64,000 bases of DNA from Luteibacter flocculans (GTDB taxonomy: Bacteria; Pseudomonadota; Gammaproteobacteria; Xanthomonadales; Rhodanobacteraceae): positions 2,834,001 to 2,898,000 of the forward strand of contig NZ_CP063231.1 of assembly GCF_023612255.1 (NCBI RefSeq), given 5' to 3'. Below the pieces are notes generated by a model. It saw only the letters and a program-made list of their open reading frames with translations. It had not been told where the DNA came from and ran no database searches. Positions 43,543 to 53,197 of this stretch are shown here, piece after piece (within the stretch, counting starts at the first letter, position 1; every line of letters begins with the position of its first letter). A program made the translations under genes and the position numbers.

Positions 43543-44700
43543 ATGCGCCCGTTTTCCCTTGGTGAAGACCTCGACCTCCTGCGCGAAAGCGTGCACGCCT
43601 TCGCCGAGAAGGAAATCGCGCCGCGGGCGGATCGCATCGACCGCGAGAACGTCTTTCCGGAAGACCTCTGGCTGAAGCTCGGCGAGATGGGCCTGCTCGG
43701 CGTCACCGTGCCGGAGGAATACGGCGGTTCGGGACTGGGTTTCCTGGCTCACATGGTGGCGATGGAGGAGATCTCCCGCGCCTCTGCCTCGGTGGGTCTG
43801 TCCTACGGTGCGCATTCCAACCTCTGCGTGCAGAACATCTATCACAACGGTAACGAGGCGCAGCGGCGCAAGTACCTGCCGAAGCTCACCAGCGGCGAGT
43901 GGGTGGGCGCGCTGGCGATGAGCGAACCGGGCGCCGGTTCCGACGTCGTGGGTTCCATGAGCTGCCACGCCGAGCTGGTGGGCGACGTGTGGGTCGCCAA
44001 CGGCACGAAGATGTGGATCACCAACGGACCCGATGCCGACGTGCTGCTGGTTTACATGCGCACCGCGCCGCGCCCTGCCGGCAGCCGTTGCATGACCGCC
44101 TTCATCATCGAAAAGGGCATGAAGGGTTTCTCCACCGCGCAGAAGCTCGACAAGCTCGGCATGCGTGGTTCCAACACCTGTGAACTGGTGTTCGAGAACT
44201 GCGAGATTCCCGCCGAGAACATCGTCGGCGAAGTGAACGAGGGCGTGCGCGTGCTGATGGGTGGTCTCGACACCGAACGTCTTGTGCTCTCGGGCGGCCC
44301 CATCGGCATCATGCAGGCCGCGGTCGATCTGGTGCTGCCTTATGTGCGCGAGCGCAAGCAGTTCAACGCGCCGATCGGTACCTTCGGCATGATGCAGGCG
44401 AAGGTCGCCGACATGTACACCGCGCTGCAGTCGTCGCGTGGTTTTGCCTACATGGTGGCGCAGCAGTTCGACAACGGCGTGAAGTCGCGCATCGATCCGG
44501 CAGCGTGCCTGCTCAATGCATCCACCAATGCGGTGAAGGTGGCGCTGGAGGCGATCCAGGCGCTCGGCGGCAACGGCTACATCAACGAGTACCCGGCCGG
44601 CCGCCTGCTGCGCGACGCCAAGCTCTACGAGATCGGCGCGGGCACCAACGAGATCCGCCGCATGCTGATCGGCCGCGAACTGTTCCACGGCAAATCCTGA
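43543..44700 (+). CDS. ivd: Isovaleryl-CoA dehydrogenase
   Basis: A 385-residue FAD-dependent acyl-CoA dehydrogenase of leucine breakdown, converting isovaleryl-CoA to 3-methylcrotonyl-CoA. The catalytic Glu is placed as in isovaleryl enzymes: Glu245 in [14 protein letters not shown]. At the C-terminus [11 protein letters not shown] replaces the YEGT of straight-chain enzymes. [12 protein letters not shown] and MWITNG are the FAD contact segments. The start [13 protein letters not shown] fits the family length. It is not in an operon with the carboxylase gene 5 kb away. Confidence 0.9.
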   Translation: MRPFSLGEDLDLLRESVHAFAEKEIAPRADRIDRENVFPEDLWLKLGEMGLLGVTVPEEYGGSGLGFLAHMVAMEEISRASASVGLSYGAHSNLCVQNIYHNGNEAQRRKYLPKLTSGEWVGALAMSEPGAGSDVVGSMSCHAELVGDVWVANGTKMWITNGPDADVLLVYMRTAPRPAGSRCMTAFIIEKGMKGFSTAQKLDKLGMRGSNTCELVFENCEIPAENIVGEVNEGVRVLMGGLDTERLVLSGGPIGIMQAAVDLVLPYVRERKQFNAPIGTFGMMQAKVADMYTALQSSRGFAYMVAQQFDNGVKSRIDPAACLLNASTNAVKVALEAIQALGGNGYINEYPAGRLLRDAKLYEIGAGTNEIRRMLIGRELFHGKS

Positions 44701-44715
44701 TCCGCCGCCGGGTAA

Positions 44716-45046
44716 TGAGGGAGCCGCTATATCGCGGCGCGAAACCTCCGAAGCGAAGGTAGGAGCCACCCTGGTGGCGAAAAGCCAACGAAGCGGTGTA
44801 GCGGTGAGGCAAGCTCCCATCGCCAGCAGGCTGGCTCCCACCCGCAAGTCCCAATCGCCAGCAGGCTGGCTCCCACCCGCAGGTTCCCATCGCCCAGATC
44901 ACCCAATATCAAGGAAACCGAACAGATGTGGGAGCCGCTATAGCGGCGAGAAGCGAACGAAGCGATGAAGCCGAGACCCACACCTCCCGGCTCCCCATCG
45001 CCCAACCTCAAGGCAAGTTTTTCCTCGCCGCCGTGGCGGCTCCTAC
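44716..45046. repeat. Cluster of REP-like palindromes
   Basis: The 361-bp gap between the dehydrogenase and autotransporter genes is almost filled by REP copies in both orientations: CCGCTATATCGCGG type at 44716, CCACCCTGGTGG at 44759, two inverted CCAGCAGGCTGG copies near 44820 and 44855, CCGCTATAGCGG at 44928 and an inverted CCGCCGTGGCGG copy ending at 45046. Heads are GTGGGAG or GTAGGAG. No gene is present. The copy at 44759 shows the intact form of the site interrupted by the IS110 element. Confidence 0.8.
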
Positions 45047-45061
45047 GAGAGCGCCACTCGT

Positions 45062-47932
45062 TTACCAGGCCATGCGGAACGTGGCGCTTGCGGAACGCGA
45101 GTGATCGCGATCGGCGAAGCGCTGATCGACGTCCAGGCCCACCTGCGTGCGCTCGCTCACATCCCAGCCCAACGTCATGCCTGCGGTGCCTGCACGACGC
45201 GAAAGCCCGATACCGTCCACCGGCGCCCATTGCGCGATGCCCGTGTAGCGCGCGGAGAACACCTCACCCTTGGTGGCGAAAGCGTTCTGCCAGCCCAGCT
45301 TGGCATCGAGATGCAGCTTGCCTGCCGAGGTGAGCCACGACGCGCCGGCGCGCAGGCCGAAACCCGCCTGCCAGCGCGAGGTGGTCTGGCCGTTGGCGCT
45401 GAGGCCGAAGCCTTCGCCGCCGGATTCCTGGAACCCGTCACGCCGGATGCTCGCGTACTCCACGTTTGCGAAGGGCGACAGCGAGAACGCACCGACGTCG
45501 GTGCGGTAGCCGATCTCACCATAGGCCACGTTGTAGCGGCCGGTGTTGTCGCCACCGGCAAACGACGCCTGGTCACCGAAGCGCAGCAGTCGCTGCGTAT
45601 TGCCGCGGAAGCTGCCGAAGCCCAGGCGACCGACGCCATACCAGTTCGCACCGCGCGAGCCCGCGTAGAACATGCCTTCGGTGGAACGGCTGCGCTGGCG
45701 ATCGAACGTGCCGGAAAGCTGGCCGCTGCTCTGCATCTGCGCGACCGCGACGCCCGCAAAGCCGTTGCTGCCGAGACGCACATCGGTACCGGCGAGTCCA
45801 CCGTCCAGGCTGAAGCCGACGTTGCCAAAACCGCCACGGCTCAAGCCGCCCTGGCCGTTGAACGCCTGCGTCCAGGCGCCACCGGCACCCTGCTGGTCGA
45901 GATGCGTCATCAAGGCATCGTTGCCGGCTTCGATGCCTGCCAGCGTCACGGCCGTGCTTGCCGCGTAGAGCTGGCCGGACAGCGATTCGAGCGACGCCTG
46001 CGCCACCTGGACGTTCGCCGCCTGCTGGATGCCACCCGCGGCCACGAGCGTACCGGTCGCAAACGACGTGCCGCTGGCCGAAGAAGACGAAAGGCTCTGG
46101 TCGATCTGCTGGAACGCGCCGTCGAGACGTTGGGCCGACGATTGCGCCGCTGCCGACTGGCTCATGCTGGTACTCGCGACCTGGCTGACGCTCAGCGTCG
46201 TCGTATTGATCCACACCTCGCTGGGCAGGTATTGCAGGGTGGCGTTGAGGAACACGCCGTTCGCCTTGGTCGTCGTAGCGAACGTGCCGGTGATCGACTG
46301 CGCACCGACGACCTGCTGGTGCGACGTCGGCACATACCCCGATACGGCACCGGCCACGTAGAAATCGCCTGCGAGCGAAGCGCTGCCGCTGACGATCAGC
46401 GGGGCGCCCAGCAACTGCGATAACCGCCCGGTTGACGTTTGCGTGTAATTGCCGTTGACGTGCGTGGTGACGTCGGCGGTCTGCAGAATGGACGAGACGA
46501 GGGTGTCGCCGCCGATGTCGCCGTGGACGATCGCCGTGGCGTTGCCCTGCACGGTGAGCGCTGCGGGAATGCCGTGCATCGCCTCCAGCGTCAGGGTCGA
46601 ACCGACGGTCGTAGCGCCCGTATACGAATTCGTACCGCTTAGCGTGAGGCGGGAATTACCCGTGGCCTGCAGACCGCCAGCGCCGGAGATGTCGTTGGCG
46701 AAGGTCAGATTTCCGCCCGTTACGTTGACCTGGAAATCGCCCCAGTCGAACTTTGCCGGGCCGCGGATGGCGCGACCGAGATTGAGACGACCGTAGCCAT
46801 AGATCGCGTCCGGGCCCGGATCGCCGAGGTCGTCCGCCGTGCCGAGCAGCACCTGGCGTACGTCGTCCAGCGAAAGCGACGGCATCGCCTGCATCACGAC
46901 CGCCGCCGCACCCGAGACCTGCGGGGCGGCGAACGAGGTGCCCGCGCCGTAGACGAAGGACACCTTGCTGGTGGTCGAATCGGACGACGTGACGATGACG
47001 GTGCCCGGCGCTGCCAGGCAGTAGCTCTTGGCGATCCCGCAGCGATTGGAATACGAAGCGATCGTGTCGGTGTGGTCGCTGTCCAGCGCCACGACCGTCA
47101 GCCAGCCCTTCGCCAGCGAGGCGTCCAGGCTCGGCAGTGCGGCAACCGTGGACGGATTGGCGTCGGCACTGTTGCCCGCTGCGAAGACGAACAGCGCGGC
47201 GCCGGTCTTCGCCGCGCCATAGGCGTTGCTGAAGCTGGCGGTGGTCGCGGTATCGGCGGCATCCCAGTAGAGGCCGCCCCAGGAATTGTTGATGATGCGG
47301 GCGCCTGCGCCCACCATCTTCGCGTTGACGTCGCCCAGCGGATCGGCGGAGGTGACCTTGTTGCCTTGGCCCGAGCCGTCGTCGGTGGGCTCCTTGTCAG
47401 CGATGATGCGCGCCGAGACGAGCGAGGCATCCGGTGCCACGCCGCCAGTGAACATGCCGACCGGACGACCCGCCGCCACCTGCGCCACGAAGGTGCCATG
47501 ACCCAGCACGTCGCCTACGCTGAGATTGTTGGTGGAGGGATCGACGTAGTTGTACTGCGGGCCCACGCGGCCAATGAGCGCCGGGTTGGCGGCGTTGATG
47601 CCCGAGTCCACGATACCGATAACGACGCCTGCGCCGGTAAAGCCGGCGTCGTGCGCGGCCTGCACATTGGTGGCCGTCAACTGCACGTCCGCGGGCGGCT
47701 GCTTGATCGTCGCACCCGACGATGGCGGCGTTTTGGGAATGTTGTACGAGGGGACGTCGTCCTTGGGAATGTTGCTGGACGGCACCGAGGGAATATTGCT
47801 CGACGGTACGGAAGGCACGTTCGAACTGCGGACGCCGCCGTTCCCTCCACCGCCGCCACAGGCGGTCAGACCGATACCCACACAGATGGCCAGCGCGAGG
47901 TCGCGCCGACGCGGCAGTTGCATCGTATTCAT
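45062..47932 (-). CDS. S8-family serine protease autotransporter with lipobox
   Basis: A 956-residue secreted protein. The start MNTMQLPRRRDLAL gives a signal sequence ending in a lipobox, GLTAC with Cys25, as in NalP-type autotransporters. A Ser/Pro/Asn-rich linker with repeats (SSNVPSVPSSNIPSVPSSNI) follows to about residue 70. The subtilisin domain has Asp109 (GIVDSGIN), His145 (LGHGTFVA) and Ser333 (GTSFAAPQ). A passenger-associated repeat (LTLSGTNSYTGATTVGSTLT) precedes a C-terminal barrel of about 280 residues ending in FRMAW. It should be exported by the type V pathway and may cut its own or other surface proteins. A longer upstream frame has no signal and is unlikely. Confidence 0.88.
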   Translation of the reverse strand: MNTMQLPRRRDLALAICVGIGLTACGGGGGNGGVRSSNVPSVPSSNIPSVPSSNIPKDDVPSYNIPKTPPSSGATIKQPPADVQLTATNVQAAHDAGFTGAGVVIGIVDSGINAANPALIGRVGPQYNYVDPSTNNLSVGDVLGHGTFVAQVAAGRPVGMFTGGVAPDASLVSARIIADKEPTDDGSGQGNKVTSADPLGDVNAKMVGAGARIINNSWGGLYWDAADTATTASFSNAYGAAKTGAALFVFAAGNSADANPSTVAALPSLDASLAKGWLTVVALDSDHTDTIASYSNRCGIAKSYCLAAPGTVIVTSSDSTTSKVSFVYGAGTSFAAPQVSGAAAVVMQAMPSLSLDDVRQVLLGTADDLGDPGPDAIYGYGRLNLGRAIRGPAKFDWGDFQVNVTGGNLTFANDISGAGGLQATGNSRLTLSGTNSYTGATTVGSTLTLEAMHGIPAALTVQGNATAIVHGDIGGDTLVSSILQTADVTTHVNGNYTQTSTGRLSQLLGAPLIVSGSASLAGDFYVAGAVSGYVPTSHQQVVGAQSITGTFATTTKANGVFLNATLQYLPSEVWINTTTLSVSQVASTSMSQSAAAQSSAQRLDGAFQQIDQSLSSSSASGTSFATGTLVAAGGIQQAANVQVAQASLESLSGQLYAASTAVTLAGIEAGNDALMTHLDQQGAGGAWTQAFNGQGGLSRGGFGNVGFSLDGGLAGTDVRLGSNGFAGVAVAQMQSSGQLSGTFDRQRSRSTEGMFYAGSRGANWYGVGRLGFGSFRGNTQRLLRFGDQASFAGGDNTGRYNVAYGEIGYRTDVGAFSLSPFANVEYASIRRDGFQESGGEGFGLSANGQTTSRWQAGFGLRAGASWLTSAGKLHLDAKLGWQNAFATKGEVFSARYTGIAQWAPVDGIGLSRRAGTAGMTLGWDVSERTQVGLDVDQRFADRDHSRSASATFRMAW

Positions 47933-48239
47933 GTTGTCCCCTGACTCGACATCAATGTCATGCCCGCGATCCGTGGGCACCCTGGACCGGATGGTGCCAT
48001 AAGACCCTACGGGAAAGATCAAGGCGATCGCCAAACCGTGCTCGAGCGCACGCCGGGCCCTGGCGGGACGGGCGGCGCCAGGCCGATCCCGCCACCCCGG
48101 GGCTTGGCAGAGCGGCCCATTGCCCCCATTCGGGAGGGCGGCGTGACGCGGCGCAGATTGCCCCGCCCCCAACGCCACTGCGATACTCGACGAGTTTTCC
48201 GCCCTCGAAAGGCGGCCATCCGAGTCCTACGGAGTCCCC
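47933..48239. other. Intergenic region between divergent autotransporter and thiolase genes
   Basis: The 307-bp gap separates two outward-facing genes and must contain both promoters. A GGGGACAAC ribosome-binding site for the autotransporter and a CTACGGAGTCCCC stretch before the thiolase are visible. I see no repeat, RNA gene or clear promoter hexamers in the GC-rich middle. Confidence 0.5.
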
Positions 48240-49415
48240 ATGTCCGACATCGTCATCGCGGGCGCGAAGCGCACCGCCATCGGTTCCTTCCTCGGCCAGT
48301 TCACCGGCGTCCCCACGCCGAAGCTCGGCTCCGTCGCCATCAAGGCCGCGCTTGAGCACGCCGGGGTCGCTCCCGCCGACGTCAGCGAAGTGATCATGGG
48401 CTGCGTGCTGCCGGCCAATCTCGGCCAGGCACCTGCGCGGCAGGCATCGCTCGGCGCGGGTCTGCCGGTGTCCACCGGCTGCACCACCATCAACAAGGTA
48501 TGCGGATCCGGCATGAAGGCGCTGATGCTGGGCCACGATCTCATCAAGGCCGGCTCGGCCTCGATCGTCGTCGCGGGCGGCATGGAGTCGATGACGAATG
48601 CGCCGCACATGGTCAACGCGCGCACCGGCATTCGCTACGGTGACGGCCAACTGGTCGATCACATGGCGTGGGACGGCCTGACCAACCCCTACGACGGCCA
48701 GGCCATGGGCGTGTTCGGTGAGCAGTGCGCCGATAAGTATCACTTCACGCGCGAGGAGCAGGACGCCTATGCCATCGCTTCCGTCGAGCGCGCACAGGCC
48801 GCGCAGAAGTCGGGCGCGTTCGCCAACGAGATCGTTCCGGTGACCGTCCAGGGTCGCAAGGGCGAGCAGGCGTTCGCCGAAGACGAGCAGCCGGGCCGTT
48901 CCGACGTGGCGAAGATTCCCACGCTGCGCGCTGCCTTCCGCAAGGAAAACGGCACGATCACGGCGGCCAGTTCGTCCAGCATTTCCGACGGTGCCGCGGC
49001 GCTCGTGCTGCTTTCAGCCGACGAGGCGAAGGCCCGCGGCGTCACTGCCCTCGCGCGCATTGCCGCCCATGCGACGCATTCGCAGGAACCGGAATGGTTC
49101 ACCACCGCCCCGGTCGGTGCCATCGCCAAGGTCGTCGAAAAGGCCGGATGGAAGATCGAGGACGTGGATCTGTTCGAGGTCAACGAAGCGTTTGCCGTGG
49201 TGCCGATGGCGGTCATGCGCGAACTGGGCGTCTCCCACGACAAGCTCAATGTCAACGGCGGCGCCTGCGCCCTGGGCCATCCGATCGGTGCCAGCGGCGC
49301 GCGCATTGTCGTCACCCTTCTCAATGCGTTGACGGCGCGTGGGGCAAAAAGGGGTGTCGCCGCGCTGTGCATCGGTGGCGGCGAGGCAACGGCGATCGCC
49401 ATCGAATTGGTGTGA
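48240..49415 (+). CDS. Acetyl-CoA C-acetyltransferase (thiolase)
   Basis: A 391-residue thiolase that makes or cleaves acetoacetyl-CoA. The acyl-accepting cysteine is Cys88 in INKVCGSGMK. The His in GHPIGASG and the second Cys in ALCIGGG complete the site; NEAFAVVP is also present. The length matches biosynthetic or ketone-body thiolases. It is followed by 156 bp and a lipoprotein gene. It may serve the end of leucine breakdown. Confidence 0.93.
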   Translation: MSDIVIAGAKRTAIGSFLGQFTGVPTPKLGSVAIKAALEHAGVAPADVSEVIMGCVLPANLGQAPARQASLGAGLPVSTGCTTINKVCGSGMKALMLGHDLIKAGSASIVVAGGMESMTNAPHMVNARTGIRYGDGQLVDHMAWDGLTNPYDGQAMGVFGEQCADKYHFTREEQDAYAIASVERAQAAQKSGAFANEIVPVTVQGRKGEQAFAEDEQPGRSDVAKIPTLRAAFRKENGTITAASSSSISDGAAALVLLSADEAKARGVTALARIAAHATHSQEPEWFTTAPVGAIAKVVEKAGWKIEDVDLFEVNEAFAVVPMAVMRELGVSHDKLNVNGGACALGHPIGASGARIVVTLLNALTARGAKRGVAALCIGGGEATAIAIELV

Positions 49416-49571
49416 ACCCGACGTCGACAGATATTGATGGATTAATCGTCACGCCATATCCATCGGCTTTAATGCGCCCTGAAGCGAAATGGCACAATGT
49501 GTAGCTAAGTATCAACAACTGAGCTATTAATACGCCCGCCTCACGGCATTCCACGGCTAAGGAGAAACACA

Positions 49572-49955
49572 ATGAATTTGACGCGTACCCTTCTCGCCTC
49601 TGCGCTCGTCGCGCTTCTGGCAGCTTGCAGCAACGGCGCGCAGGATTCCGCGCAAGACGCCCAGAAGTCGGCCGCCGACGCTCAGCAGCAGGCGGACAAG
49701 GCCCAGCAGGCCGCCGACCAGTCGCAGAACGCCGCGACCTCCCAGGCCGCCGACCAGGCTCAGCAGTCCGCTGACCAGGCCAAGGACGCTGCTTCGCAGG
49801 CCCAGGCTGCTGCTTCGGCCTCGACCGCTGGCGGCGCTTCGGACGCCACCAAGGACGCTGCTTCCAACGCTGCCGACCAGGCTGACAAGTCTGCCGACCA
49901 GGCCAAGGACGCTGCCGACAACGCGAAGAGCGCTGCGGACGACAGCAAGAAGTAA
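49572..49955 (+). CDS. Alanine-rich coiled-coil lipoprotein
   Basis: A 127-residue protein with signal peptide and lipobox (LVALLAAC, Cys about 19). The mature part is almost wholly Ala, Gln, Asp, Ser and Lys with heptad-like repeats (ADQAKDAA and ADQAQQSA types), expected to form a long helix or coiled coil. It resembles Lpp-like envelope spacer proteins in design, but I cannot assign a family. AAGGAGAAACAC precedes the ATG. A strong terminator follows. Confidence 0.8.
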   Translation: MNLTRTLLASALVALLAACSNGAQDSAQDAQKSAADAQQQADKAQQAADQSQNAATSQAADQAQQSADQAKDAASQAQAAASASTAGGASDATKDAASNAADQADKSADQAKDAADNAKSAADDSKK

Positions 49956-49981
49956 GCCTTCAGGCTCGCTTCCGATGAATG

Positions 49982-50012
49982 AAAACGGCCACCTTCGGGT
50001 GGCCGTTTTTTT
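49982..50012 (+). terminator. Rho-independent terminator of the lipoprotein gene
   Basis: AAAACGGCCACC (49982-49993) pairs with GGTGGCCGTTTT (49998-50009) around a TTCG tetraloop, continuing into a run of T. The strong stem and T run suggest high expression of the lipoprotein. Confidence 0.95.
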
Positions 50013-50090
50013 ATGCGCGCTGCCGCAGCGCAGCGTTTTCGCCGAGGCCCTGCCCGCTATCATGGCCGTTTCGTCATTGCGCGAACGCCC

Positions 50091-51698
50091 ATGCCCATTC
50101 TTCCATCGCAGATCGACACCCGTTCCGCCGAGTTCCAGTCGGCCAGCCAGCGCCTGCGCGCGCTGACTGAGGATCTTCGCGAAACGCTGCGCGTGACCGC
50201 CGAGGGCGGCGGCGCCAAAGCGCGCGAGAAACACGTCGCGCGCGGCAAGCTCCTTCCACGCGAGCGCATTCGGGCCTTGCTCGATCCGGGCTCTCCGTTT
50301 CTCGAACTGGCGCCGTTGGCGGCACATGGGATGTACGACGGTGCAGCACCTGCCGCGGGCATCATCGCCGGTATCGGCCGCGTCATGGGCCAGGAAGTGG
50401 TCGTGCTGGCGAACGACGCCACGGTCAAGGGCGGTACGTATTTTCCGATGACCGTGAAAAAGCACCTGCGCGCGCAGGAAGTGGCGATGGAAAACCGCCT
50501 TCCCTGCGTGTATCTGGTGGATTCCGGCGGCGCGTTCCTGCCGTTGCAGGACGAAGTCTTCCCCGATCGCGAGCACTTCGGACGAATCTTCTACAACCAG
50601 GCGCGCATGAGTGCCCAGGGCATTCCGCAGATCGCCGTGGTGATGGGCTCGTGCACCGCGGGCGGCGCGTACGTGCCGGCCATGAGCGACGAGACGATCA
50701 TCGTGCGCGAGCAAGGCACCATCTTCCTCGGTGGCCCGCCTCTGGTGAAGGCCGCCACGGGCGAGGTGGTCGATGCCGAAGCCCTGGGTGGTGCGGATGT
50801 CCATACATCCGTGTCCGGCGTAGCGGATCATTTCGCTGAGAACGACGTGCATGCGCTGGCCATCGCGCGTGACATCGTCGGCTCGCTCAACCGGGTTAAG
50901 CCGCAGCCGCTGGCGTTGCGTCCACCGCGTGAGCCGCGCTTTGCTGCGGAAGAACTCTACGGCGTGATCCCCGAGGACACGCGACGCCCGTTCGACATCC
51001 GCGAGGTCATCGCGCGCCTCGTCGACGATTCCGAGTTCCACGAGTTCAAGGCGCGCTACGGCAAGACGCTGGTCACCGGCTTCGCGCACATCCACGGCTA
51101 TCCGGTGGGTATCGTGGCGAACAACGGCATTCTGTTCGGCGAGTCGGCGCAGAAGGGCGCGCACTTCATCGAACTGTGCAACCAGCGCAATGTTCCGCTG
51201 GTGTTCCTGCAGAACATTACGGGCTTCATGGTCGGCCGCAAATACGAGAACGGCGGCATTGCCAAAGACGGCGCAAAGATGGTCACGGCCGTGGCGTGCT
51301 CCCACGTGCCCAAGTTCACCGTCGTCATCGGCGGCAGCTTCGGCGCCGGCAATTACGCCATGTGCGGCCGTGCCTATGGTGCCCGGTTCCTCTGGATGTG
51401 GCCCAACGCGCGCATCAGCGTGATGGGTGGCGAGCAAGCCGCGTCGGTGCTGGCGACGGTTCGCCGCGATGGCATCGAAGCGGGCGGCGGTACCTGGAGC
51501 GCCGAGGGCGAAGAAGCCTTCAAGGCACCGGTACGCGAGCAATACGAGCGGCAGGGCCATCCGTACTACGCCAGCGCGCGGCTCTGGGACGACGGCATCA
51601 TCGACCCGGCCGATACGCGCCGCGTGCTTGGCCTGGCAATTTCCGCGTCGTTGAATGCACCGATCGAACAGGGCAGGTTCGGCGTCTTCCGTATGTGA
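50091..51698 (+). CDS. liuB: Methylcrotonoyl-CoA carboxylase beta subunit
   Basis: A 535-residue carboxyltransferase subunit for biotin-dependent carboxylation of 3-methylcrotonyl-CoA in leucine breakdown. Characteristic segments are [74 protein letters not shown] and [13 protein letters not shown]. Length and the [12 protein letters not shown] loop favour methylcrotonyl- over propionyl-CoA carboxylase. The biotin-carrying alpha subunit is not in the window, unlike the usual liu operon. The start at 50091 matches family N-termini. Confidence 0.88.
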   Translation: MPILPSQIDTRSAEFQSASQRLRALTEDLRETLRVTAEGGGAKAREKHVARGKLLPRERIRALLDPGSPFLELAPLAAHGMYDGAAPAAGIIAGIGRVMGQEVVVLANDATVKGGTYFPMTVKKHLRAQEVAMENRLPCVYLVDSGGAFLPLQDEVFPDREHFGRIFYNQARMSAQGIPQIAVVMGSCTAGGAYVPAMSDETIIVREQGTIFLGGPPLVKAATGEVVDAEALGGADVHTSVSGVADHFAENDVHALAIARDIVGSLNRVKPQPLALRPPREPRFAAEELYGVIPEDTRRPFDIREVIARLVDDSEFHEFKARYGKTLVTGFAHIHGYPVGIVANNGILFGESAQKGAHFIELCNQRNVPLVFLQNITGFMVGRKYENGGIAKDGAKMVTAVACSHVPKFTVVIGGSFGAGNYAMCGRAYGARFLWMWPNARISVMGGEQAASVLATVRRDGIEAGGGTWSAEGEEAFKAPVREQYERQGHPYYASARLWDDGIIDPADTRRVLGLAISASLNAPIEQGRFGVFRM

Positions 51699-51772
51699 TC
51701 CGGCCATCAGGAATGTGCCCTAAGTCCCTACCCCATCGACATATGCGGCCGCCGTGCTAACCTCGGCGGTCC

Positions 51773-53119
51773 ATGTCCGACCTAGACGACCGCGCCCCTC
51801 CCGAGATTTTCACGCCCTCCGGATTGAACCGGTTGGTGCGCGATCTGCTGGAAGACGCCCTGCCCATGGGTGTCTGGATCGAGGGCGAGTTGTCCAACGT
51901 GGCCCGGCCCGCCTCGGGCCACGTTTACTTCACCTTGAAGGACGCCAACGCGCAGGTGCGCTGCGCCATGTTCCGCATGGCAGCGTCGCGCCTGCGCTTC
52001 CGCCCTACGGATGGCATGCACGTACTGATGCGGGCGAAGGTCGGGCTCTACGAAGCACGCGGCGAATTCCAGCTCGTGGCCGACCATATGGAGCCGGCCG
52101 GCGAAGGTGCGTTACAGCGCGAATTCGAGCAGCTGAAGGCCCGGCTCGGTGCGGAAGGCCTTTTCGCTCCCGAGCGCAAGCGCACCCTGCCCCGGTTTCC
52201 GCGGCGCATCGGTGTCGTCACCTCCGCCTCGGGCGCGGCCATCCGCGACGTACTTAGCGTGCTTGGTCGCCGTCTCGGCCTCGCAGAGGTCGACGTGCTG
52301 CCCGTACCGGTGCAGGGACGGGACGCACCTCCCGCTATCGCGTCGATGCTGCGCCGGGCATCCGCCAGCGGTCGCTACGACGTCTTGCTCGTTACGCGTG
52401 GCGGCGGTTCGCTGGAAGACCTCTGGGCCTTCAATGACGAGAGTGTGGCGCGTGCGATCCACGCCAGCGCCGTCCCGGTCGTTTCGGCGGTGGGCCATGA
52501 GGTGGATTTCACCATCGCCGATTTCGTGGCCGATCTCCGCGCGGCAACGCCGTCCGCAGCCGCCGAACTCCTGGTTCCCGATGGTGCCGATCTTGTCCGG
52601 CAACTGGATCGCCTGCGCCAGCGCATGGCGACACTGACCACGCGGCGACTGCAGGCTGCCGCGCAGCGCGCCGACCATTGGCAGGCCCGGCTCAACGCGC
52701 AACGCCCACAAGCCCGCCTCGCGCGCGACGCACAGCGCCTGGAAGGCCTGCGCCGCCGCATCTATGCAAGTGTCGCTCAAGCGAATCACCTGCGACGCGC
52801 CCGCCTCGAACGACTGCAGGCCCGCCTCGCCGCGCAGCACCCGAAGCTGAGGCTCACGCCGTCGCGGATTCGCATCGCCGACCTGCGCCAGCGCATGGTC
52901 GTGGCGATGTCGCGCCGCGTAGAGCGCGACCGGCTGCGCCTTTCGGAACAAGCGCGCACACTGCACGCGGTGAGCCCTCTCGCCACCCTCGAACGTGGTT
53001 ACGCCATCGTCTTCGACGAGCGCAACGCCGTGGTGCGTCGCTCGACGGACGTTGCCATCGGCGATCGTCTACGGATCATGCTGGGCAACGGCGAGATCGC
53101 GGTTCGCCGGGAAGACTAG
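51773..53119 (+). CDS. xseA: Exodeoxyribonuclease VII large subunit
   Basis: A 448-residue nuclease subunit. The N-terminal OB fold ([20 protein letters not shown]) is followed by the catalytic core ([20 protein letters not shown], then [19 protein letters not shown] and [18 protein letters not shown]). Next is a long coiled-coil arm rich in Arg, Leu and Gln, and a C-terminal segment ([11 protein letters not shown]). With XseB it degrades single-stranded DNA. XseB is not nearby. Confidence 0.95.
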   Translation: MSDLDDRAPPEIFTPSGLNRLVRDLLEDALPMGVWIEGELSNVARPASGHVYFTLKDANAQVRCAMFRMAASRLRFRPTDGMHVLMRAKVGLYEARGEFQLVADHMEPAGEGALQREFEQLKARLGAEGLFAPERKRTLPRFPRRIGVVTSASGAAIRDVLSVLGRRLGLAEVDVLPVPVQGRDAPPAIASMLRRASASGRYDVLLVTRGGGSLEDLWAFNDESVARAIHASAVPVVSAVGHEVDFTIADFVADLRAATPSAAAELLVPDGADLVRQLDRLRQRMATLTTRRLQAAAQRADHWQARLNAQRPQARLARDAQRLEGLRRRIYASVAQANHLRRARLERLQARLAAQHPKLRLTPSRIRIADLRQRMVVAMSRRVERDRLRLSEQARTLHAVSPLATLERGYAIVFDERNAVVRRSTDVAIGDRLRIMLGNGEIAVRRED

Positions 53120-53197
53120 CTCGGCTGGCGTACGTATACGGCGAGTGAACGTCTGGACCCTCATGCTTCGTCTCTTGCTTGCCGTACCGAGAACGCC

